Notes under the pieces: model-generated | What the model was told of the DNA's origin: nothing | Databases searched by the model: none | The model's input: the letters and a program-made list of their open reading frames with translations, nothing else | Assembly (NCBI RefSeq): GCF_040459645.1 | Contig: NZ_JARVHQ010000001.1 | Span: 4,464,001 to 4,528,000, forward strand | Source: Bacillus cereus group sp. RP43 | GTDB lineage: Bacteria > Bacillota > Bacilli > Bacillales > Bacillaceae_G | Reading direction: 5' to 3' | DNA: 64,000 nucleotides | Position numbers and translations under genes: made by a program | In this document: in pieces, positions 47,739 to 56,356 of the stretch | How the letters are laid out: every line of letters starts with the position of its first letter | How positions within the stretch are numbered: the first letter of the stretch is position 1

Positions 47739-49520
47739 ATGAACAAACCAAAACTGTACAAAGTATTAAGTACACTTGCTGCTTCAACATTATTACTATC
47801 TGCATGTGGGGGTGCTGATAGCAGTAGTAAAAAAGCAAACACAAAAAAAGTAGAAACAAATAAATTTAGTGCTGCTGTAAAAAATGACGGTAAAGAAATT
47901 AAAGACGGATCATTAACTTATGGACTCGTTTCAAATTCACCTTTCGCTGGTGTTTTAAGTAGAGTATTGTATGAAGTTGCTCCAGATTCAGAAATTATGG
48001 ATTTCTTTGATGAACAATTATTAGCTACAGATAAAAACTGGGAAATTACAAATGAAGGTGCTGCAACTTATACAATTTCTGAAGATAAAAAAACAATTAC
48101 AATTAAAATTAAAGATAATGTAAAATGGCATGATGGTAACCCTTTAACAGCTGAGGATTTAGAATATTCTTACTTAATTATCGGTAATAGTAAATATACA
48201 GGTATTCGTTACGATACACAAATGCAAATGATTGAAGGTATGGAAGAATATCACACTGGAAAAGCTGACAAAATTTCTGGTATTAAAGTAGTCGATCCAA
48301 AAACAATTTCCATTACTTATAAAGAAGTAAACCCTTCACTGAAAACTGGTATTTGGACATATCCTACACCTAAAAAATATTTAGGTGATGTACCAATTGA
48401 AAAACTAGCTGAATCAGATAAAATCCGTCAAAATCCAATTGGATTCGGTCCATTTAAAGTGAAAAAAATCGTTCCTGGTGAATCAGTTGAGTATGAGCGC
48501 TTTGATGATTACTGGGGTGGCAAACCTAAGCTAAAAAATGTAACATTAAAAGTTGTAAATCCATCTATTGTTAGTGCATCTCTGAAAAAAGGTGATATTG
48601 ATATTGCATCAATTACTGCTGATCAATATCCGAACGTAAGTAAATTAAAAAACACACAACTAATTGGTAAAACTGACCTTGCTTACACTTATATCGGATT
48701 TAAGTTCGGACATATGGACAAAGCAAAGAATGAAGCTGTAATGGATAACGATAAGTTCAAAGACGTTCGTTTACGTCAAGCGATGGCATATGCAATTGAT
48801 AGAGAAAAATTAGGAGAAAAAGTATATCACGGACTTCGTGTTCCAGCTAACTCTCCAATTCCACCATCTATGCCAAAGTACCATAATAACAGTGTTGGCG
48901 CATATAACTTAGATGTAGATAAAGCGAAAAAACTATTAGATGAAGCTGGCTATAAAGACAAGAATGGTGATGGATTCCGTGAGGATCCAAAAGGTAATGA
49001 ATTTAAAATTAACTTCCTAGCTAGTAACGGTAGTGAGACAAGTGAACCACTTGCAAAATTCTATATTCAATCTTGGAAAGATATCGGCTTAAAAGTAGAA
49101 CTTCTTGATGGACGCTTACACGAATTTAATGCTATGCGTGATATGATTAAAAAAGATGATCCGAAGGTTGATATTTTCTCTGGTGCTTGGAATACTGGCT
49201 CTGACCCTGACCTTTCTGGCCTATGGGGCAAAAATGCCGGATTCAACTACCAGCGCTGGGTAAATGATGAAAATACGAAGTTATTAGACGCAGGATTATC
49301 AGAAAAAGCTACTGATGAAAAATATCGTAAAGAAATATACGATAAATGGCAAAAATTAATTCATGACGAAGCACCGATGATTCCAATTCATTACACATTT
49401 GATTTAACAGGTGTTAATAAGCGCGTAAAAAATTATGATGTCAACACTGAAGTAAATCAAATAACTTCACATTGGAAAGACGTTACTGTAACAAGTGAGA
49501 AGCCAGAAGTAGAAAAATAA
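47739..49520 (+). CDS. Oligopeptide-binding lipoprotein (SBP family 5)
   Basis: A 593-residue solute-binding lipoprotein. The lipobox LLSAC makes C23 the lipidated residue. DNVKWHDGNPLTAEDLEYSYLII is the SBP_bac_5 signature, and DVRLRQAMAYAIDREKLGEKVYHGLRVPANSPIPPSMP the second lobe. It binds peptides outside and delivers them to the two permeases. AAGGGGTGGAG precedes the ATG. It is the last gene of the operon, with a strong terminator after it. Oligopeptide systems in this group can import signalling peptides as well as nutrients, but which this one serves is open. Confidence 0.92.
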   Translation: MNKPKLYKVLSTLAASTLLLSACGGADSSSKKANTKKVETNKFSAAVKNDGKEIKDGSLTYGLVSNSPFAGVLSRVLYEVAPDSEIMDFFDEQLLATDKNWEITNEGAATYTISEDKKTITIKIKDNVKWHDGNPLTAEDLEYSYLIIGNSKYTGIRYDTQMQMIEGMEEYHTGKADKISGIKVVDPKTISITYKEVNPSLKTGIWTYPTPKKYLGDVPIEKLAESDKIRQNPIGFGPFKVKKIVPGESVEYERFDDYWGGKPKLKNVTLKVVNPSIVSASLKKGDIDIASITADQYPNVSKLKNTQLIGKTDLAYTYIGFKFGHMDKAKNEAVMDNDKFKDVRLRQAMAYAIDREKLGEKVYHGLRVPANSPIPPSMPKYHNNSVGAYNLDVDKAKKLLDEAGYKDKNGDGFREDPKGNEFKINFLASNGSETSEPLAKFYIQSWKDIGLKVELLDGRLHEFNAMRDMIKKDDPKVDIFSGAWNTGSDPDLSGLWGKNAGFNYQRWVNDENTKLLDAGLSEKATDEKYRKEIYDKWQKLIHDEAPMIPIHYTFDLTGVNKRVKNYDVNTEVNQITSHWKDVTVTSEKPEVEK

Positions 49521-49525
49521 TCATA

Positions 49526-49569
49526 CAAATAGCTCTTAGCATCTACATACATGCTAAGAGCTATTTTTT
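49526..49569 (+). terminator. Terminator of the oligopeptide ABC operon
   Basis: AGCTCTTAGCAT pairs with ATGCTAAGAGCT around CTACATAC, followed by TTTTTT. Confidence 0.9.
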
Positions 49570-49624
49570 ATTTACAATCCTTTTCTTACTATTTATAACA
49601 ACCAATTCCTTCCCTACTATAAAA

Positions 49625-49741
49625 TCAAAAAATTTGATGAATCATCTTTATTAAAACAGCTAAAGTAACAGATCCAGCAAATCCCCCTAAACAAATAAGA
49701 CCCACACCTTGGCTATATGATAAATTTTGGAATGCTTTCAT
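49625..49741 (-). CDS. 38-residue membrane microprotein, unknown
   Basis: A short frame coding 38 residues with a hydrophobic Gly-rich core (VGLICLGGFAGSVTLAVLI) and a charged end, like a single-span membrane peptide. ATG at 49741, 9 bases after GGGAGG; an in-frame ATG at 49750 abuts that ribosome binding site. A perfect 22-bp palindrome lies about 83 bp upstream. Good ribosome binding site and operator-like DNA suggest a real gene, but no homologue is known to me and coding evidence is limited by length. Confidence 0.5.
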   Translation of the reverse strand: MKAFQNLSYSQGVGLICLGGFAGSVTLAVLIKMIHQIF

Positions 49742-49823
49742 CTTTTTCATCCTCCCTATCTCCCCTTTGATACTCTTATTTTACCAATGGACTAATTTTC
49801 ATAACATCGATTTCGCTGACAAC

Positions 49824-49845
49824 TAACTTACAAATTTGTAAGTTA
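49824..49845. promoter_or_regulatory. Perfect 22-bp palindrome (operator candidate)
   Basis: The half TAACTTACAAA is followed immediately by its exact reverse complement TTTGTAAGTTA. Without loop or T run it looks like a repressor operator rather than a terminator. The core TTACAAATTTGTAA resembles MarR/TetR-type sites in general. It lies upstream of the microprotein gene. Confidence 0.6.
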
Positions 49846-49965
49846 ACAATTTCCCTTTAAACTTATATATCTAGTATGTCCACGCTCTCCCCCTTTATAC
49901 ATCAAAAAAGACCTCGAATCATATCAAGGTCCTGCTTACACTACATAATATCTCACTCAACTTAT

Positions 49966-50124
49966 TTTATCCCGCTATTCGCCGGGCAGTAAGACCCCCA
50001 CCTCAAAATTTAGTGAAAGCAACGAAGTTAGGCGGGGATCGGGCTGCCCATAAAAGCCCGATTGGTGAAGGCTAATAATCAGTGGGGATGAACAAAACCC
50101 CCACTGATTAAAAGTTCACTTTAT
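49966..50124 (+). repeat. bcr1 repeat copy 3
   Basis: Flanked by TTTAT at 49966-49970 and 50120-50124, 159 bp in all, nearly identical in plan to copy 2 (CCCGCTATTCGCCGGGCAG at one end, CACTGATTAAAAGTTCAC at the other). The last codon and stop of the stress protein gene on the minus strand lie within its end. Confidence 0.9.
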
Positions 50125-50538
50125 AATCATAACTGGACATTTCACACGCTTTGCTATTTTATGACTTACACTACCAAGCACCATCTCTTGCAGTGTATTT
50201 AGCCCTCTACTCCCAGCAATAATAAGATCTATATCTCCTGTATTTACATATTGAACAATCGTATCTCCTGGATCGCCATGTAGAATCGTAATTTTGTAGG
50301 GAATGTTCTCTTTCTTTAATAAACCCTCAATCTCTTTTAATTTATCTTTTCGACTAGCTGATATTGTTTCTAAATCCGTTTGTCCTTGTATAATATCTGA
50401 CTTTGCCGTTCTATTATCTACTACGTACACAACTTCAACATGTGTCTCTTCGTTAAATTTCGCAATATATGTTGCATGCTCGGCTGCTCGAAGTGCATGT
50501 TCAGAACCATCGCATGCTAATAAAATTTGTTTGTACAT
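50116..50538 (-). CDS. Universal stress protein (UspA family)
   Basis: A 140-residue UspA domain. ILLACDGSEHALRAAEHA is the N-terminal nucleotide loop and GSRGLNTLQEMVLGSVSHKI fits the G-2X-G-9X-G(S/T) ATP-binding motif, so this is the ATP-binding type. Such proteins are induced by stress and starvation. The final K-stop codons AAG TGA come from the end of a bcr1 repeat. AAAGGGGATT precedes the ATG. It lies downstream of the SulP gene on the same strand with a weak terminator between. Confidence 0.9.
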   Translation of the reverse strand: MYKQILLACDGSEHALRAAEHATYIAKFNEETHVEVVYVVDNRTAKSDIIQGQTDLETISASRKDKLKEIEGLLKKENIPYKITILHGDPGDTIVQYVNTGDIDLIIAGSRGLNTLQEMVLGSVSHKIAKRVKCPVMIIK

Positions 50539-50576
50539 ATGCTGAATCCCCTTTTCGTTATCCTACTCGTATTATA

Positions 50577-50604
50577 TAATAAAGCCCCCTAAAAAGGAGG
50601 CTTC
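50577..50604 (-). terminator. Weak terminator of the SulP gene
   Basis: AAGCCTCC pairs with GGGGGCTT (one G-U) around TTTTTA on the minus strand, with a short T-rich tail. Confidence 0.6.
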
Positions 50605-52055
50605 TAACTAGCAATTCTCTTATTATAAGTAGCTAAATTTGAAACAATCTTCGAGCTTCTTTCATTTAATCCCGTTATACTTACATTCACATCAATTTGT
50701 TTATACTTCATTATAATTTTATCAATTGCCGCTACTGCTGAATCATCCCATACATGCGCATGAGTAAAGTTCATCTCAATTTCTTTCACATCTTCATTGT
50801 ATGAAAAAGCATTTATAAACTCTGCCGTAGACGCGAAAAATAGTTGGCCGTGAATTTCGTATATTTTCTTATTTTCAATATACAAATGTTTCACGTGAAT
50901 CTTTGCCATATTGAATGCAAATAAAACAGCACTAATTATCGTTCCGATAATTACACCTAATCCTAAATTATGTGTAATTAGGACAATCACAACTGTTACG
51001 ATCATAACAAATGCGTTTCCCTTCGGTACTTTATGAATTGTTGCTACAGAGTTCCAATCAAACGTCCCAATCGAAACCATAATCATAACAGCAACTAAAG
51101 CAGCCATCGGAATATGCACAACGTAATCACCTAAAACAAATAGCAATACGATTAAAAAACCACCGGCTACAAACGTCGATAATCTCCCTCGACCACCTGA
51201 TTTAATGTTAATAACAGATTGTCCAATCATTGCACATCCTGCCATTCCTCCGAAAAAACCAGCGACAATGTTTGCAATACCTTGCCCGCGTGCTTCCTTA
51301 TGTTTATTACTTTCCGTATGTGTCATATCATCTAAAACTGAAGCTGTTAATAATGACTCTAGTAAGCCGATAATTGCAAGCATAACTGAGTACGGTAAAA
51401 TAATACGTAATGTCTCAAGTGTAAACGGCACATCAGGAATACTAAAGAACGGTAATTCTTTCGGTAAGCTTCCCATATCCCCTACTGTTTTCAACTGTAA
51501 TCCGCTCATAAGTGCAATACTTGTCACAATAATAATTGAAATCAGTGTAGACGGTACAGCCTTCGTAATACGTGGAAATAAATATATAATTGCAAGTCCT
51601 AATGCGACAAGTGCATACATTTGCCAAGTTGCATTTTTAAAATGTGGCAATTGTGCTGTAAAAACTAAAATTCCAAGTGAATTTAAAAAACCACTCATAA
51701 CGGATTTAGGAACAAACTTCATAAATGAACTCAGTTTGAACACTCCAAAAATAATTTGGACAATACCTGTTACTATTGTCGCAGCAAATAAATATTGTAA
51801 ACCGTGATCCTTCACAAGAGTGACCATTAATAAAGCCATCGCACCCGTTGCCGCCGAGATCATCCCTGGTCTTCCGCCGACAAACGAAATTGTAACCGCA
51901 ATACAAAAAGCGGCGTATAACCCAACGGTCGGATCTACACCTGCAATAACAGAAAAAGCTATCGCTTCAGGAATTAATGCTAAAGCAACAACAATCCCCG
52001 ATAGCACGTCCCCTCTCATATTTGAGAACCATTCATTTTTTATAGTTTGAAACAA
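50604..52055 (-). CDS. SulP-family anion transporter with STAS domain
   Basis: A 483-residue protein: about 11-12 transmembrane segments (residues 15-385), with [24 protein letters not shown] as the SulP signature, then a cytoplasmic STAS domain (about 390-480). SulP members carry sulfate, bicarbonate or other anions with Na+ or H+; the substrate is not fixed by sequence, and bicarbonate is as likely as sulfate. TTG start at 52055, with GGAGTG 7 bases upstream. A 10-bp inverted repeat sits in the leader. Confidence 0.88.
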   Translation of the reverse strand: MFQTIKNEWFSNMRGDVLSGIVVALALIPEAIAFSVIAGVDPTVGLYAAFCIAVTISFVGGRPGMISAATGAMALLMVTLVKDHGLQYLFAATIVTGIVQIIFGVFKLSSFMKFVPKSVMSGFLNSLGILVFTAQLPHFKNATWQMYALVALGLAIIYLFPRITKAVPSTLISIIIVTSIALMSGLQLKTVGDMGSLPKELPFFSIPDVPFTLETLRIILPYSVMLAIIGLLESLLTASVLDDMTHTESNKHKEARGQGIANIVAGFFGGMAGCAMIGQSVINIKSGGRGRLSTFVAGGFLIVLLFVLGDYVVHIPMAALVAVMIMVSIGTFDWNSVATIHKVPKGNAFVMIVTVVIVLITHNLGLGVIIGTIISAVLFAFNMAKIHVKHLYIENKKIYEIHGQLFFASTAEFINAFSYNEDVKEIEMNFTHAHVWDDSAVAAIDKIIMKYKQIDVNVSITGLNERSSKIVSNLATYNKRIAS

Positions 52056-52082
52056 AGTAACACTCCTCTACTCTTTTATCAT

Positions 52083-52107
52083 TTGATTTTCTCCGTAAGA
52101 AAATCAA
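52083..52107. promoter_or_regulatory. Inverted repeat in the SulP gene leader
   Basis: TTGATTTTCT pairs exactly with AGAAAATCAA around CCGTA, 28 bp before the start codon. It could be an operator or an RNA hairpin near the ribosome binding site. Confidence 0.45.
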
Positions 52108-52171
52108 GGCCGACTGCACGAAGGCTATTATATAACGAGCAAAGGATGTTGTGCTATGTAAAAGTTTCCTA

Positions 52172-52205
52172 AAGAAAAGACGCTACCTTCGTAGCGTCTT
52201 TTCTC
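52172..52205 (-). terminator. Terminator of the CWB2 lipoprotein gene
   Basis: AAAAGACGCTAC pairs with GTAGCGTCTTTT around CTTC, with T flanks. Confidence 0.9.
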
Positions 52206-52211
52206 ATTTCA

Positions 52212-53459
52212 TTAATGTCCACCATGCCCCTTACCACTTTCCTGAACAATCTCTAACCTCTCATCCAATATACCTTGTGTTTCAAATGAAATATCACTTG
52301 TACTTCCTAATAGGAAACCATGGTTATACGGTCCAAGTGTTGGATTATCTTTAAACTTCGGCTGAATAGTAGCAAGGAAGTTATAAACTGGTTGTGAAGC
52401 TTTTCCTTCCTCAAGCAAAACAACAGGGGCATGTTTCCCCATATGCGAAAACGGTGCTCCCGCAATTGCTAAGTCTGGTGTTTTACTCGAAACAAACGAC
52501 AAACCGTGACCAGGTTTTGTGAACCCCCAGCCAAATTTTGTTTTTTTATCTTTAAACTTCGCGAATGCAATAGAATTTTCTACTGGAGTCTCTCCACTAA
52601 TACGCGTTACTTTCCCATATTTACTTAACTCTTTTTCTACTTCTTTCGAAACGATTTTTTCTGGTCCTAACACATATATATTCGCTTTATCTTTTCTCGT
52701 CTTTAATGCCTCTATTGTCGCTTCTGGCACTTTATTTTTTTCAGTATATAGAAGAGGTTCTGGCATATGAGAAATCCAATTTACAGCTGGTATTGTATAT
52801 AAACGTCCTTCTTCTTCAGACGAACCGATAATAACGCTATTTGGATAATTTCCTGTTATATCGGCATATTCTTTATCCACATCTTTGGCAAATTTAGCTG
52901 GATCCGTTTCTTTAATTTGCTTTACTTTATATTCTTTTAATTGCTCTAGGCTAGATACCTCTACATCCCCCATCACCATAATTTGCGTTCCATCTTTCGT
53001 TCCGAGCGGATTTAATCGTTTTATTTCTTTTAACGTCATTTCGGGTACCGCTTCTTTTTCTATAAATAAAATCGGTCCGTTATTCGGATGATGAATAAGA
53101 TCCGCACTTGCAATACCTAATTGCCACTCGTTTACTGGTACTAAAATAATAGCGCCTGGCTGATTCTCTTTATGCGTTGCTGGCCATATTGTCTGCGAAG
53201 TTAACACTGCCATTTGCAGAGGATCATTTGTATTTAATCTCGTTACATTTTTTAAACTTGTCGTTAATAAATCATTCGCTGCTCCTTTATTCATTTCTTT
53301 CGGCGCAGTTACCTCTTGATTCATTTTCATTTCCTTTTGCTCTGTTTTCTTCTCTTTTGTAGATTCATGATTTTTATGATCAGTATTCGTTTGTCCACAC
53401 GCCGCAAGACCAGCTGCCGCAATTATTGTTATCCCAAGAATTCGGGTCATCTTTTTCAC
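52212..53459 (-). CDS. Lipoprotein with CWB2-type cell-wall-binding repeats
   Basis: A 415-residue lipoprotein. The lipobox LAAC gives C21; a charged Lys/Glu-rich linker (to about residue 60) follows. The region from about residue 65 to 400 contains sequences such as IYVLGPEKIVSKEVEKELSKYGKVTRISGETPVENSIAFAKF that match the PF04122 (cell wall binding 2) repeat. The C-terminus is His/Gly-rich (GKGHGGH). It is probably a cell-surface protein on the outside of the membrane. GTG start with CGGAGG upstream. It is divergent from a two-component system, with a 44-bp dyad between, which suggests regulation by it. Confidence 0.75.
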   Translation of the reverse strand: MKKMTRILGITIIAAAGLAACGQTNTDHKNHESTKEKKTEQKEMKMNQEVTAPKEMNKGAANDLLTTSLKNVTRLNTNDPLQMAVLTSQTIWPATHKENQPGAIILVPVNEWQLGIASADLIHHPNNGPILFIEKEAVPEMTLKEIKRLNPLGTKDGTQIMVMGDVEVSSLEQLKEYKVKQIKETDPAKFAKDVDKEYADITGNYPNSVIIGSSEEEGRLYTIPAVNWISHMPEPLLYTEKNKVPEATIEALKTRKDKANIYVLGPEKIVSKEVEKELSKYGKVTRISGETPVENSIAFAKFKDKKTKFGWGFTKPGHGLSFVSSKTPDLAIAGAPFSHMGKHAPVVLLEEGKASQPVYNFLATIQPKFKDNPTLGPYNHGFLLGSTSDISFETQGILDERLEIVQESGKGHGGH

Positions 53460-53540
53460 TATATCGCCTCCGTATTAATCTTTTTCGAGCCAATATTATT
53501 GCCTAAAATGGAATTTCACCTTTACAATAACAAGCAATTC

Positions 53541-53584
53541 TGAAGAAATTATGCAGATGCATTATAATCTGCACCATTTCTTCA
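53541..53584. promoter_or_regulatory. 44-bp dyad between the CWB2 lipoprotein and two-component genes
   Basis: Arms TGAAGAAAT / ATTTCTTCA and TGCAGAT / ATCTGCA surround GCATTATA with symmetric 2-base bulges (9-2-7-8-7-2-9). No T run follows, so it is unlikely to be a terminator. It lies 50 bp before the response regulator start and is a good candidate binding site for that regulator, or an RNA hairpin. Confidence 0.6.
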
Positions 53585-53633
53585 TGATTTTGACTTACAA
53601 TTTAAATAATGACTACAAATGCGGAGGTACTCT

Positions 53634-54311
53634 ATGATCGATATACTACTCGTAGACGATGAACCGAGAATGCTTGAATTATTAACACTTTATCTTACTC
53701 CAATCGGATATAACTGCGTATGTGCAGTGTCCGGAGAAGAAGCTATTTCACATATAGAAAATCGAAATTTCAAATTTGTTTTACTCGATATTATGATGCC
53801 AAAGATGGATGGATGGGAAACGTGCAAAAGAATTCGATCATTTAGTAACGTTCCTATCATTATGGTAACTGCTCGTGATCAAACGGTAGATGTCATCCAA
53901 GGGTTAAAACTCGGAGCGGATGATTACGTAACGAAACCTTTCCATGAAGAAGAGCTTTTCGCAAGAATTGAAGCTGTTTTACGCCGAACGAATCAACGTA
54001 CGCAAATCCAATATCAAGGCATTTTATGGGATGAGGCCAAGCATTTCGTTTCTGTCTATAATGAAGAACTTCTTCTCACTCCAATCGAATTCTCTTTACT
54101 CGGATTATTTTTACGTCATGTGAACTACGTATTAAGCCGTGATCAGCTCATTGAACGAATTTGGGGATTAAATACAAATACAGAAGATAGAACAGTCGAT
54201 TCACATATTCGTAATTTGCGTGATAAATTACGAAAAGTAAATTTCCCTATTGATCACCATTTAAAAACTGTTTACGGAGTAGGCTATCGATGGATCGATA
54301 CACTATATTAA
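53634..54311 (+). CDS. OmpR/PhoB-family response regulator
   Basis: A 225-residue regulator: receiver domain (residues 1-115) with the acidic pair D8/D9, phospho-acceptor D52 (LLDIMMPKMDG) and K102 region (DDYVTKPF), then a winged-helix DNA-binding domain (TPIEFSLLGLFLRHVNYVLSRDQLIERIWGL...VDSHIRNLRDKLRK...VYGVGYRW). ATG at 53634, with GGAGG upstream; an in-frame ATG at 53619 lies before the ribosome binding site. It overlaps the upstream-extended frame of the kinase, which follows. Confidence 0.93.
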   Translation: MIDILLVDDEPRMLELLTLYLTPIGYNCVCAVSGEEAISHIENRNFKFVLLDIMMPKMDGWETCKRIRSFSNVPIIMVTARDQTVDVIQGLKLGADDYVTKPFHEEELFARIEAVLRRTNQRTQIQYQGILWDEAKHFVSVYNEELLLTPIEFSLLGLFLRHVNYVLSRDQLIERIWGLNTNTEDRTVDSHIRNLRDKLRKVNFPIDHHLKTVYGVGYRWIDTLY

Positions 54312-54322
54312 GGAGCAAAACA

Positions 54323-55714
54323 ATGAAGCGAATTTCTATTCAACTCGGATTTTATTTTTTAATTGTTACACTTTTAATCGAAAGTGTTCTATTTGTCTTG
54401 CTCTATTATAGCCTTGTAAACAATAGAGTAAATGAAGAAATGACAGCTTTATTGAAGCGTGGAAATAGTCACCGAGATGTCCTTGAAAAGTATTTTGATA
54501 AGCAAACAATCTCCCATGTTGCACTAATGGAATCCGAAGCTGAAACCACTGTTGTTATTACAAATGCAGATAAGGAAGTACTAGCCAAATCCAATGAAAT
54601 AAATACTACTATAAAAAAACATATTGAAGGAATGCAAACACGAACAGATCATGATGGAGCTATTATAGAGAATCATTGGAAAACATCTAATTATATATGT
54701 ACAGTTAGCCCAATTGTAGTGGCAGGAAAAACGGAAGGCTATGTATATATGTTTCTCGGAACGGAATCAATCGAAGAAATGGTTAACGGACTAACAAGAC
54801 AATTCATTATCGCCGGAGTCATTACTTTTCTATTAACAGCCATCACCATCTTTCTATTATCACGTTTGTTAACAAAACCATTGTTACACATGAAACAAGC
54901 GACTGAAAAAATGAGTAAGGGCGATTTATCAGTTTCATTAACGACTACTCGAAATGACGAAATTGGTGAACTAACAGAATCTATCCAAACTCTCGCAAAT
55001 GATTTACATTATATGAAAACAGAGCGAAGTGAATTTCTAGCAAGTGTTGCTCATGAATTACGAACACCGTTAACATACGTAAGAGGTTATGCTGACATTG
55101 CTTTAAAAGAAAGCACACCTCCAGAGCAACGTTTACGATACTTATCCATTATAAAAGACGAGTCTGATTATATTACAAACTTAGTTCAAGATTTATTTTC
55201 ACTCGCTCAAATGGAAAAGCATAACTTTTTCATTCAAGTAAAAGAAGTGCATTTACACCCCTTCCTTACTCGCATGACCGAAAAAGTAAACGTGATGTAT
55301 AAGGAAAGACACGTTAAAGTTTCTTTCACTTGTCCTCCTTCACTGTTAGTAAACTTAGATGAACAGCGATTCGAACAAGTTGTAGTAAACATTTTAAATA
55401 ACGCTTATAGGCATTCAAAAGACCATTCTCATATTAATATTTCTGTTATAGAAGAACATAAAAGTATTTCCATTACAATTGAAGATGAAGGCGAAGGTAT
55501 TCCGCCTGAAGACCTCCCTCACATTTTCGACCGTTTTTATCGAGTTGATAAAGCAAGATCACGAGCTACAGGCGGAACTGGTTTAGGACTATCTATCGTG
55601 AAAGAAATTGTAGAATTACACGGCGGGAATATTACTGTAACGAGCGAAGTCAATCATGGGTCTTGCTTTATCATTTCATTACCATCTATAAAGAAACACG
55701 ACTATCATCAATAG
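54323..55714 (+). CDS. Sensor histidine kinase
   Basis: A 463-residue membrane kinase. Two transmembrane segments (about 10-30 and 160-185) flank an extracellular sensor region of about 130 residues. Then HAMP (about 180-235), HisKA with phospho-acceptor H244 (ASVAHELRTPLTYVRGYA), and a HATPase domain (N box NILNNAYRHSKD, G1 DEGEGIPPEDL, G2 GGTGLGLSIVKEI). It forms a pair with the response regulator, starting 12 bp after it; the ATG at 54323 follows AAGGAG. The signal sensed is unknown. Confidence 0.93.
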   Translation: MKRISIQLGFYFLIVTLLIESVLFVLLYYSLVNNRVNEEMTALLKRGNSHRDVLEKYFDKQTISHVALMESEAETTVVITNADKEVLAKSNEINTTIKKHIEGMQTRTDHDGAIIENHWKTSNYICTVSPIVVAGKTEGYVYMFLGTESIEEMVNGLTRQFIIAGVITFLLTAITIFLLSRLLTKPLLHMKQATEKMSKGDLSVSLTTTRNDEIGELTESIQTLANDLHYMKTERSEFLASVAHELRTPLTYVRGYADIALKESTPPEQRLRYLSIIKDESDYITNLVQDLFSLAQMEKHNFFIQVKEVHLHPFLTRMTEKVNVMYKERHVKVSFTCPPSLLVNLDEQRFEQVVVNILNNAYRHSKDHSHINISVIEEHKSISITIEDEGEGIPPEDLPHIFDRFYRVDKARSRATGGTGLGLSIVKEIVELHGGNITVTSEVNHGSCFIISLPSIKKHDYHQ

Positions 55715-55727
55715 TCGTGTTTCTTTA
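55690..55727. terminator. Terminator of the two-component operon
   Basis: AAAGAAACACGACTAT pairs with ATAGTCGTGTTTCTTT around CATCA. It includes the kinase stop codon and can also stop the convergent DHFR-like gene. Confidence 0.9.
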
Positions 55728-56249
55728 TCATTTTACTTTATAATATAAATTTACAAACTGTCCAAAACGTTTCGTATCCGTTAAAGTTAAATTAATTTCT
55801 GGATTCTTGTCTTGAAATAACGGAACTCCAGAACCTAATATATGCGGTGTAATCGTAACGATATATTCATCAATTAGATTATTCTTAAAGAACTCTCTTA
55901 ATAGACTTCCTCCACCGACCATCCATATTTTAGATCCCTCTTGTGCTTTTAACCTTTTTGTAAACTCCACTACATCTTCATTTACAAACTCTACATGTCC
56001 ATTCGTGCCTTTTTCTGAATTAGAAAAAACATAACACGCTTTATCTAAGTACGGGAATGTCTCTGTATGCTCTACTACATAATCGTACGTTCTTTTTCCC
56101 ATGATTATTGTATCAATTGTCTCATACATTTCCGTATAACCGTTGTCTCCCTCTCCTTCCGTTTCCATTAACCACTGTAAATCATCATCTTCTTTCGCAA
56201 TAAACCCGTCTAAGCTCGCTGCAATAAATAAAACAATTTTACGTGACAT
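55728..56249 (-). CDS. Dihydrofolate reductase-fold (RibD C-terminal-type) protein
   Basis: A 173-residue protein with the RibD_C/DHFR-like fold: RKIVLFIAASLDGFIAKEDDDLQWL, IDTIIMGKRTYDYV and WMVGGGSLLREFF are the three core motifs (YyaP/YwjB-like). Such proteins bind NADPH, but their substrate is mostly unknown. It is divergent from a WYL-domain regulator with an operator-like palindrome in between, so it is the probable target of that regulator. GGAGGAGAAGAT precedes the ATG. Confidence 0.85.
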   Translation of the reverse strand: MSRKIVLFIAASLDGFIAKEDDDLQWLMETEGEGDNGYTEMYETIDTIIMGKRTYDYVVEHTETFPYLDKACYVFSNSEKGTNGHVEFVNEDVVEFTKRLKAQEGSKIWMVGGGSLLREFFKNNLIDEYIVTITPHILGSGVPLFQDKNPEINLTLTDTKRFGQFVNLYYKVK

Positions 56250-56311
56250 ATCTTCTCCTCCTTACAGCTTCTATTGATAAAATCATCTTATAAGCACTAT
56301 ACTAACCATAA

Positions 56312-56334
56312 AACATGACAACTTATGTCATGTT
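56312..56334. promoter_or_regulatory. Palindromic operator candidate between DHFR-like gene and WYL regulator
   Basis: AACATGACA pairs perfectly with TGTCATGTT around ACTTA. It lies just before the TTG start of the WYL gene and about 63 bp upstream of the DHFR-like gene. The position suits autoregulation by the WYL protein. Confidence 0.65.
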
Positions 56335-56356
56335 AAAAAAGAAAAAGGTGATATCC

